DNA of 5,745 bases from Promethearchaeota archaeon (GTDB lineage Archaea; Asgardarchaeota; Lokiarchaeia; Sigyniarchaeales; Promethearchaeaceae). Each line of letters starts with the position of its first letter. Position 1 is the first letter of the stretch. The stretch spans positions 1 to 5,745 of the forward strand of contig WJKO01000329.1 of assembly GCA_014729055.1 (NCBI GenBank), given 5' to 3'. The notes below the pieces were generated by a model. It did no database searches and had not been told where the DNA came from. It was given only the letters and a program-made list of their open reading frames with translations. Made by a program: the position numbers and the translations under genes. Below, piece after piece: positions 1 through 5,644 of the stretch.

Positions 1-29
1 GATTAAATAAACGCCTACTTTCCCTAACA

Positions 30-50
30 TAAATTTTTAAAAAAAAAAAA
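30..50 (+). promoter_or_regulatory. possible TATA-like element and A-tract upstream of gene 1
   Basis: A TAAATTTTTAAA-like stretch at 30-41 runs into a run of 12 A at 39-50. The centre of the AT box is about 42 bases before the ATG at 78. With the usual archaeal TATA-to-start distance of about 25 bases, this would give a leader of roughly 17 bases that still holds the purine-rich stretch at 67-72. The whole region is so AT-rich that a chance match is quite possible, and I see no clear BRE. Confidence 0.3.
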
Positions 51-66
51 TAAAAATCAAAAATAA

Positions 67-72
67 GAGAAG
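67..72 (+). promoter_or_regulatory. weak ribosome binding site of gene 1
   Basis: GAGAAG lies five bases before the ATG at 78 and partly matches the anti-Shine-Dalgarno complement. The alternative in-frame ATG at 126-128 (residue 17) has only an A-rich stretch before it. This is the main reason for preferring the start at 78. Confidence 0.4.
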
Positions 73-77
73 TAATT

Positions 78-1535
78 ATGTCAAACTTAAAATCAACTAG
101 TGAAGAAAATCGAGATTCTAAAAAGATGAACTTCATCATCATTATTTCCGATACATTGCGTAGAGATCACCTAAGTGCCTATGGAAATGATTGGATTCAT
201 ACGGAAAATATTCAGAGGTTCGCAGATAAGAGTCTTGTATTTGATAGAGCATATTCTGCAAGCTTTCCAACAGTTCCTATGCGACGTGATGTTTTTACAG
301 GAGCTTTTACTGCGGCATATACTCCTTGGGCTCCATTAACAGAGATTGAACCAGTATTACAGCAAGTATTAGGCAATTCCTACGATTATCTTTCGATGAT
401 GGTAACGGATGAAACACATATTCTTGAAAATGGCTTTCATTTTGATCGAGGTTTTGATGGATTCGAGTGGATTCGCGGTCAAGAAGGGGACCGGTGGAAA
501 ACATCACCAAGAACAACGCAATTTGCTTGTAATGAAAGCAAAATCAGAAACCCAGAGCGATTAAAAAGAACCCATATGAGGCAAAGAGCACATTGGCGAT
601 ATGAAAGAGACACTTTTCCCGGTCGGACAAGCACACGGGTTTGTGAGTGGTTAGAAGATAACTATAAGAGCACGCCATTTTATCTGTATGTTGACTTCTT
701 TGACCCGCATGAACCTTGGGATCCTCCACAATGGTATGTGGATATGTATGATCCCGATTACGATGGGCAAGTTATCGATTATCCAAAATATACTGAATGG
801 CGTAAAATAATGACGGAACGAGAATTAAAACATACTCAAGCATTATATGCAGGTGAAGTTACCTTGTTAGATAGAGCCGTAGGAAAAATATTCTCGAAAT
901 GTGAGGATTTAGGATTGCTCGAGAATACCATGATAATTTTAACCACAGATCATGGATTTTTATTGGGAGAGCATGGAATTATAGGTAAAAGTCTTATCGG
1001 ATACAAGTTTCGGTATTGTCCGCTATTCGAGGAAATTAATCACATTCCTTTAATAATTTATCATCCAGATGGCATTAAAGGTCGAACGGATGCATTAGTG
1101 CAACCACCAGATTTCTTCCCTACAATAACAGATATCATCGATAAACCTTATTTAGCATGCAATGGTACGTCATTTAAAGATGTTTTATTGGGTAAAAAGA
1201 CCAGTCACAGAGAATATGCCATTAGTGCACCATATATTAGAGGTCAAGGAATTCCAGCGACCATTATAAAGGATAACTGGGCTGCAATTTTCTTTTCAAA
1301 GATTTCGGAGAAATTAGCTTCTGAACGTGTTGATAAAGCAGTTGATGGTTATAAAAAGATTCAAGCACCTTGGACGGATGCAAAACCCGTGCTTTTTGAT
1401 CTTAAGAAAGATCCCAAGCAAGAACAGGATGTTTCTCATGATCATCCAGAATTAATGGCGGAATTGAAAGCACAGTTAGTCGATTATTTTGACGAAACTG
1501 GTGCTGAGGATGATACGCTAGAATTCTGGCAATAA
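78..1535 (+). CDS. sulfatase-like hydrolase/transferase with Thr at the formylglycine position
   Basis: This is a 485-residue alkaline phosphatase superfamily enzyme of the sulfatase (PF00884) type, probably cytoplasmic: there is no signal peptide or membrane segment. Metal- and substrate-site motifs are in the usual order: ISDTLRRDH (D25), FPTVPMRRDVFTG (63-75), FFDPHEPW (D209, H211), the YAGEVTLLDRAVGKI helix (257-271), TTDHGFLLGEHGIIGK (D291, H292, H299, K304), and a C-terminal LFDLKKDP strand followed by a final helix. The C/S-x-P-x-R modification motif reads T-V-P-M-R, so T65 replaces the Cys or Ser that becomes formylglycine. In this superfamily Thr is the direct nucleophile in NPP-type phosphodiesterases and in EptA/LtaS-type transferases, so phospho-ester chemistry is plausible. 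The true substrate is unknown. The segment GFDGFEWIRGQEGDRW (125-140) resembles, from memory, a recurring feature of one sulfatase-like subfamily. Residues 1-16 are polar and precede the fold; M17 is an alternative start. The gene ends before a T-rich terminator candidate and appears monocistronic. Fold assignment is firm, activity is not. Confidence 0.9.
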   Translation: MSNLKSTSEENRDSKKMNFIIIISDTLRRDHLSAYGNDWIHTENIQRFADKSLVFDRAYSASFPTVPMRRDVFTGAFTAAYTPWAPLTEIEPVLQQVLGNSYDYLSMMVTDETHILENGFHFDRGFDGFEWIRGQEGDRWKTSPRTTQFACNESKIRNPERLKRTHMRQRAHWRYERDTFPGRTSTRVCEWLEDNYKSTPFYLYVDFFDPHEPWDPPQWYVDMYDPDYDGQVIDYPKYTEWRKIMTERELKHTQALYAGEVTLLDRAVGKIFSKCEDLGLLENTMIILTTDHGFLLGEHGIIGKSLIGYKFRYCPLFEEINHIPLIIYHPDGIKGRTDALVQPPDFFPTITDIIDKPYLACNGTSFKDVLLGKKTSHREYAISAPYIRGQGIPATIIKDNWAAIFFSKISEKLASERVDKAVDGYKKIQAPWTDAKPVLFDLKKDPKQEQDVSHDHPELMAELKAQLVDYFDETGAEDDTLEFWQ

Positions 1536-1576
1536 AAACTTAAAACTGGTAATAATAAGAATTACTACATTTCAGT

Positions 1577-1589
1577 TCTTTCTTTTTTT
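1577..1589 (+). terminator. T-rich terminator candidate after gene 1
   Basis: The stretch TTCTTTCTTTTTTT, ending in seven T, starts about 40 bases after the stop codon. Archaeal intrinsic termination typically needs only such a U-rich tract, without a hairpin. No comparable T-run follows gene 2. If it works, it would separate gene 1 from gene 2 transcriptionally. Confidence 0.5.
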
Positions 1590-1603
1590 AGAATATTTAT
1601 TTA

Positions 1604-1631
1604 TACGCTTGAATTCTACGCTTACAATTCT
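1604..1631 (+). repeat. imperfect tandem direct repeat TACGCTT-N1/2-AATTCT
   Basis: TACGCTTGAATTCT (1604-1617) is followed at once by TACGCTTACAATTCT (1617-1631). The copies share TACGCTT and AATTCT and differ only in the one or two bases between. The second copy's AATTCT is also the left arm of the hairpin at 1623-1644. A cluster like this between a terminator candidate and a promoter candidate fits a regulator binding site, but no specific regulator can be named. Confidence 0.55.
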
Positions 1632-1644
1632 CTATAGAATTGTA
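1623..1644 (+). promoter_or_regulatory. perfect 9-bp inverted repeat upstream of gene 2
   Basis: TACAATTCT and AGAATTGTA form a perfect 9-bp inverted repeat around the four bases CTAT. A second, competing inverted repeat, TTGTATA (1640-1646) and TATACAA (1664-1670), shares bases with its right arm, so the two foldings cannot form together. The element lies 74-95 bases before the start codon of gene 2 and upstream of its TATA-like box. It would therefore more likely act as a DNA operator, or as part of gene 1's 3' end, than as a leader structure of gene 2. It has no T-run directly after it. Confidence 0.45.
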
Positions 1645-1685
1645 TAATGTAGGAATATTTTTCTATACAAGAAACAAAATTTATT

Positions 1686-1697
1686 CATATATATTTT
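1686..1697 (+). promoter_or_regulatory. TATA-like box of gene 2
   Basis: CATATATATTTT is centred about 27 bases upstream of the ATG at 1718. That spacing puts the expected transcription start at or next to the start codon. The bases just before the ATG have no purine-rich Shine-Dalgarno, only a weak GTGAT at 1708-1712. Together these fit a leaderless transcript, as is common in archaea. AT-richness limits certainty. Confidence 0.45.
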
Positions 1698-1717
1698 CCC
1701 AAGTCAAGTGATTATAC

Positions 1718-1813
1718 ATGCATATCAAATTAAAGAGCCGTTATTTATCAGCATTATTTTTAGGATTTCTATGTTTAGGATTAACATCGTTTTTCGTTAC
1801 ACCTACGTATGCC
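1718..1813 (+). other. Sec signal peptide of the surface hydrolase
   Basis: The first residues are basic (K4, K6, R8), followed by a hydrophobic core (about 10-27, LSALFLGFLCLGL...) and TPTYA, a good signal peptidase I site, with cleavage expected after A32. The Cys at 19 is inside the core and not in a lipobox, so a lipoprotein signal is unlikely. Confidence 0.85.
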
Positions 1814-4800
1814 ACAGATCCAGATGGCGAGGATTGGCCTATAAATGGAGATTATGTCCCTCCATATGGTGGAAATTTGAAAATGCGCGATAATACGGAT
1901 CTGGCAACCCTTGTTTATCATAATAAGTTCTTCTGGGAGAGCACACCAGGACCTATTATCATGATGCGTTCTCCATATGATATATCTGGGGATTCCTCAG
2001 ATTTAATGGCATGGAGTTATTGCAATAATTATCCCGGGGCCTATGTGTTAACGCAAGATATGCGTGGGCGTTTCCATTCTAATGGACAAGATCAACTCTT
2101 CGGGACAGATTGGCAAGATGGATACGACACCTACATATATTTAAAAAATGATCCCGTTCTTAATTGGATGTGGGGTGGTAAACTTGCGAGTTGGGGGGCC
2201 AGTGCTCTTGCAATTAACCAATATTGTTATGCTGGAGAAAATATTCCGGAGTTAGTTGCTCAACACATGACGTGTGGTAGCCCAGAACAATATGATCATA
2301 TTTTTTATCAAGGAGGGCAATTCCGCTATAATATGATAAAGAAGTGGAGTCAAGGGCAAGGATGGTCCTCGTGGACGTATGCAAGAGATGAAATTGCAAC
2401 ACACCCAAAAAAAGATAGTTGGTGGTCGAAGCGTTCTTTGGAAATGGCCAATCGATATTCGAATGTTCATGCTGCCGCAGTGCATTACGGCGGATGGGAT
2501 GATTGCTTTAGTCAAGGCACAATTGATGGCTTCATGGGGTATAATTACAATGGGGCGTCTGATGCTCGAGACCATCAAATATTAATAATGGGGGGGATAG
2601 GTCACGGGTTGGTCGTTGGTGATATTGAATGGCCTAATGGGGCTACATTGCCCTCGGAAGCAAGTGATGTTGAATCATTTCTATTCAACACGGAATTATT
2701 TGATTTACATGGATCTAGAGGGTCTCCTTCTTATGAGAGTGCTTGGGATGCAAGAACCAAGATCTTCTATTATGTCTATAGTGATCCCGCATACCATGGG
2801 GTAGATCCTTTAGCATGTTCATGGCGTACAGCAAATGATTGGCCCATTACAAACTCGCCACAAAAATGGTATTTTCAGAAAGGAGGAAACCAATGGTCAG
2901 GAACTTTGGATTTAGCACCCCCTGAAGGGTCGGAGTCTCAATCTTATAACTATGATCCGAATAATCCTTGTCCCACGAACGGTGGAAATAATCTATATGA
3001 TGTAAGTGTTGATAATGAAAATACAAAAATCGGGCAGGGAAGTACGGACCAAAGAGGAGATGGCTATTATTATAGCAATGGATTGCCAAATATCGTAACA
3101 CGGAATGACGTCATTACTTTTACTTCAGATCCTTTAGAGGAAGCTTACGAGTTTACGGGTAATGTAAATGCAAAATTATATGTTCAGTCAACGAGACCTG
3201 ATACGGATTTCGTTGTTAAACTGATAGATGTATTTCCAGATGGTCGGGAAATGCTAATTCAAGACGGAATTACACGTGCGTGTCGACGGAATGGATATGA
3301 TCAAACAGATTGGATGTCAGTTGGGAACACGTATGAAATAAATGTAGATTTATGGAGCAAAGCGTGGAGATTTCAACCGGGACATAAGATTAAAGTTCTC
3401 GTTACAAGCAGCAATTACCCCCGGTTTTTAAGAAATCCAAATCGGGCTGTTGAAAATGTTCCGACTTCATTGGGGACTTATTATACCGCAGAAAACACAA
3501 TTATGTTATCGGCCACTCATCCTTCATACATTGAATTACCAATAACTGATGGTTATATTGATTGTTATGAACCTAATATTTGGATTACAAGTTCTGTCCC
3601 CGCCCCTAGTCCAAGCACCGATTATATTGTTAAGTGGGATTCTGAGAATGTCGAGAGTGTCGATATTAAACTTAATGGTAATAATGTTGCAACTGGGCAA
3701 CCCGCAATAAACATGGATCCAGGTTATGAAGTAAGTAGTTTAGATGCTAATCAGGATAATACAATTGAGGTTATTGGTTATCAAACGGGGAAAACACCCG
3801 CTACGGATTCAATAATAATACATCCATATTGCAATGCTCCCTTAATCGACCTCACTCATCCTGAGGAGGATGAAATATATTATCAAGCAGATGTGGAAGT
3901 GAATTGGACAATAGATAGCACAAATTCCGGAGGTATAGCTGAACAATGGATAGAATCAGATATTCTGGAAAAGACACAGATAGGTACGAGTATTAGGGAA
4001 TATAATCTGACAAATCTTGCGACAGGGGACCACTGGGTAGAAATTACCGCAATTGGTGCCAATGGTATGATGCAAACCAGTAATCATAGTTTTGAGGTAG
4101 ATAATGATGCCCCGATTGTATGGATCACAAGTGGTCAACCCGGCTTGGGTGTTACGGAATATACCGTAACTTGGGATGCTTTAAATGTTGAATCGATAAA
4201 TATTACAGTTAATGATGAGTTAAATGTTTCAGACTTACCAGCAGAATATCCGTCCGGCTATACGATAACTGGTCTTATTGATGATATTGATTATGATATA
4301 AAGGTAATCGGTAATAAATCGGGATTTGATGATGTTTACGATAATATAACAGTACATCCGTATGTGGCTCCGCCAACTATCACAGTCCATAATCCATCCG
4401 TTGGACAATTATTAAGTGGTTCGAGTATCATTGTGAATTTTTCGATTATGGGCTATGTAAAAGATTATTGGATTGAGTGTACCAAAAAACCAACCACTAG
4501 AATCGACCAAGTAACAACGAAATACGAAATCGATTATGATGAATTAGATCATGGTGCCAATTTTCTCAATATTACGGCTTTGGGTTATAATAATATTAAT
4601 GTATCAAAATATATCACTTTTAATTTTGATAAAGCGCTGGTAGAAGTATTATGTAATGATTGGGGATATAGTGATGAGACCACATGCCATTTAACGTGGT
4701 CTAACATTCTGTGTAACGAGTTTTATATAGAGGTAGACGGAGAAAACTATGGTGGTCCCTATACAAATAGTACGGAGTATGTTGATGTTTTAAATCTAAA

Positions 4801-5581
4801 TGAAAATGATGATAACACGATAAAGTTAATCGGTTGTTCTACGGATTATGAGAACAATGTTTCTGACTTTTATATTGCTCATCCTTATACTGGAGATCCA
4901 GAATGTTATATATGGGCGCCAGAGGAACAAGATGTTATACAAATGACATATAGTAATTTTCGGTGGTATGATAATGATACAGCGGTTAAAAATTCGGGGG
5001 GAATTGTTCATATCAATATATCGGCTTCAAATGGATATTCTGCTACTTTAGCACCAAATATACGTATGACGCGCATATCAGACTTCAAACACGGGAATAA
5101 TTGGGTGACAATTAGTATACTGGGAAAAAATGGTCATATATATGAATCTAGTGTGTCATTCTTTATAGATGATCCTTCACATGGCCGGTTAATAACTATG
5201 ATTATTATTGGTGTTGTGGCTGCTGGAGCTTTAGGAGGGCTTTTTGCATATTATATTTATAATAAAAAACAAATTGAGGTTAGTAGATCTGAATGGGATG
5301 AAATCGAGGAATTTGATGCAGATGAAAATAAATTACTTGATGAGGATTTATCAATAGATGAAGAAACCGATTTATTAACGGATGAAGAAACCAATGCTGG
5401 CAATTCGGGCACAGAGGAAGTGGATAAAAAGGATGCTGATGTTGAAAAAAATGATTTAGAGCGGGATGATACAAAAAATGATGAAGAAGAAAAGAGTAGT
5501 GAGCAAACAACCGAAATAGACACAGATGAAGAAACTCCATCTTCCGATAAAGAAAAGGCAAATCTTGAAAATAAGGAATAA
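1718..5581 (+). CDS. membrane-anchored S15/CocE-family surface hydrolase with Ig-like repeats
   Basis: This 1287-residue type I surface protein starts with a Sec signal peptide (1-32). An S15/CocE alpha/beta hydrolase follows (about 55-330), with the oxyanion-hole tyrosine in SPYD (Y87), QDMRG (113-117), DGYDT (134-138), nucleophile S162 in WGASAL, D262 in GGWDDCF and H296 in GGIGHG, so the catalytic triad is complete. A family-typical link (NPCPTNGG, then DQR near 444-446) leads to a PepX_C jelly-roll domain (about 446-608, with TFTSDPLEE and a GHKIKVLV strand). Three tandem two-module beta-sandwich units fill 618-1152. A transmembrane helix (about 1158-1180) and an acidic tail complete it. 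Family members are X-Pro dipeptidyl peptidases, cocaine esterase and acylases. An extracellular peptidase or esterase feeding peptide use is reasonable, but the substrate is not readable from sequence. The usual GxSYGG elbow is relaxed to GASAL, still compatible with activity since CocE itself lacks the second Gly. The start is supported by the basic n-region KLKSR before the hydrophobic core. Confidence 0.92.
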   Translation: MHIKLKSRYLSALFLGFLCLGLTSFFVTPTYATDPDGEDWPINGDYVPPYGGNLKMRDNTDLATLVYHNKFFWESTPGPIIMMRSPYDISGDSSDLMAWSYCNNYPGAYVLTQDMRGRFHSNGQDQLFGTDWQDGYDTYIYLKNDPVLNWMWGGKLASWGASALAINQYCYAGENIPELVAQHMTCGSPEQYDHIFYQGGQFRYNMIKKWSQGQGWSSWTYARDEIATHPKKDSWWSKRSLEMANRYSNVHAAAVHYGGWDDCFSQGTIDGFMGYNYNGASDARDHQILIMGGIGHGLVVGDIEWPNGATLPSEASDVESFLFNTELFDLHGSRGSPSYESAWDARTKIFYYVYSDPAYHGVDPLACSWRTANDWPITNSPQKWYFQKGGNQWSGTLDLAPPEGSESQSYNYDPNNPCPTNGGNNLYDVSVDNENTKIGQGSTDQRGDGYYYSNGLPNIVTRNDVITFTSDPLEEAYEFTGNVNAKLYVQSTRPDTDFVVKLIDVFPDGREMLIQDGITRACRRNGYDQTDWMSVGNTYEINVDLWSKAWRFQPGHKIKVLVTSSNYPRFLRNPNRAVENVPTSLGTYYTAENTIMLSATHPSYIELPITDGYIDCYEPNIWITSSVPAPSPSTDYIVKWDSENVESVDIKLNGNNVATGQPAINMDPGYEVSSLDANQDNTIEVIGYQTGKTPATDSIIIHPYCNAPLIDLTHPEEDEIYYQADVEVNWTIDSTNSGGIAEQWIESDILEKTQIGTSIREYNLTNLATGDHWVEITAIGANGMMQTSNHSFEVDNDAPIVWITSGQPGLGVTEYTVTWDALNVESINITVNDELNVSDLPAEYPSGYTITGLIDDIDYDIKVIGNKSGFDDVYDNITVHPYVAPPTITVHNPSVGQLLSGSSIIVNFSIMGYVKDYWIECTKKPTTRIDQVTTKYEIDYDELDHGANFLNITALGYNNINVSKYITFNFDKALVEVLCNDWGYSDETTCHLTWSNILCNEFYIEVDGENYGGPYTNSTEYVDVLNLNENDDNTIKLIGCSTDYENNVSDFYIAHPYTGDPECYIWAPEEQDVIQMTYSNFRWYDNDTAVKNSGGIVHINISASNGYSATLAPNIRMTRISDFKHGNNWVTISILGKNGHIYESSVSFFIDDPSHGRLITMIIIGVVAAGALGGLFAYYIYNKKQIEVSRSEWDEIEEFDADENKLLDEDLSIDEETDLLTDEETNAGNSGTEEVDKKDADVEKNDLERDDTKNDEEEKSSEQTTEIDTDEETPSSDKEKANLENKE
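3569..5173 (+). repeat. three tandem A-B Ig-like units in the surface hydrolase
   Basis: Residues 618-1152 are three copies of a two-module unit: 618-799, 800-973 and 974-1152. Each A module has a Y/H-x-V/L-x-W strand, an N/D-rich segment ending in I-x-V/L-I-G, and a closing HPY (Y704, Y882, Y1057, spaced 178 and 175 residues). Each B module has a hydrophobic strand near its start and a W/L-V/N-x-I-T/S-x-x-G strand (HWVEITAIG, NFLNITALG, NWVTISILG) near its end. The pattern suggests fibronectin/Ig-like beta-sandwiches forming a stalk that lifts the enzyme off the membrane. The copies are diverged at the DNA level, so the duplication is old. The exact domain family cannot be fixed by eye. Confidence 0.75.
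5189..5257 (+). other. C-terminal transmembrane helix of the surface hydrolase
   Basis: Residues 1158-1180 form one hydrophobic stretch (LITMIIIGVVAAGALGG...) bounded outside by DDPSHGR and inside by YNKK. With the signal peptide this gives type I topology: enzyme and stalk outside, tail inside. The helix holds G1165, A1169 and G1173 at four-residue steps, a small-residue face that often packs against another helix. Confidence 0.85.
5258..5578 (+). other. acidic, low-complexity cytoplasmic tail with DEET repeats
   Basis: Residues 1181-1287 after the membrane helix are rich in Asp and Glu; I count 43 acidic and 13 basic residues, a net charge near -30. No hydrophobic pattern indicates a folded domain, so the tail is probably disordered. 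The motif DEET occurs three times, encoded by near-identical GATGAAGAAAC stretches at 5357-5368, 5381-5392 and 5525-5536, which hints at local duplication or slippage. The reading frame stays open to a single TAA, so the tail is translated with the rest. Confidence 0.75.
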
Positions 5582-5644
5582 ATTAAAAACATTAATCAAT
5601 AACAATAGATAACAGAGAATATAACAAAGATTGAGGAGATTTAT
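5582..5644 (+). other. spacer between gene 2 and gene 3
   Basis: This 63-base spacer is A-rich with no T-run and no clear hairpin, so nothing here stops transcription from gene 2. Gene 3 may be read through from gene 2. No convincing separate promoter can be picked out of the AT-rich background. Confidence 0.4.
5633..5638 (+). promoter_or_regulatory. ribosome binding site of gene 3
   Basis: GAGGAG is a strong Shine-Dalgarno match six bases before the ATG at 5645. It is much better than anything before genes 1 and 2 and is the main support for the gene 3 start. Confidence 0.7.

Noticed and set aside
1..20. Possible end of an upstream gene
   Set aside because: Stop codons occur in all three forward frames within the first 30 bases, so no coding tail can be recognised.
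39..50. Run of 12 A as a terminator for a minus-strand transcript or a sequencing homopolymer error
   Set aside because: No minus-strand gene is present to terminate, and it lies in non-coding DNA, so an error would not affect any call.
307..729. Two minus-strand open frames (307-516 and 544-729) within the sulfatase-like gene
   Set aside because: Both are short, antisense to conserved motifs, and have unremarkable translations.
1623..1644. Bacterial-type rho-independent terminator
   Set aside because: The hairpin is AT-rich and is not followed directly by a T-run. The T-run lies upstream of it instead.
1760..1775. Lipoprotein lipobox at C19 of the surface hydrolase
   Set aside because: The residues before C19 (G-F-L) do not fit a lipobox, the Cys is mid-core, and a good TPTYA cleavage site follows at residue 32.
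1708..1893. Plus-strand open frame of 61 codons overlapping the start of gene 2 in another frame
   Set aside because: The gene 2 frame gives a clear signal peptide and a long enzyme from the same region. This one reflects the same AT-rich bases out of frame.
2252..2578. Minus-strand open frame of 108 codons inside the hydrolase domain
   Set aside because: It lies wholly opposite a strongly supported catalytic domain, shows no recognisable protein pattern, and has no promoter or ribosome binding site.
5257..5592. Minus-strand open frame of 111 codons antisense to the acidic tail
   Set aside because: It is Ser/Phe-rich only because it is the complement of GAA/GAT-rich coding sequence. It has no ribosome binding site and no domain pattern.
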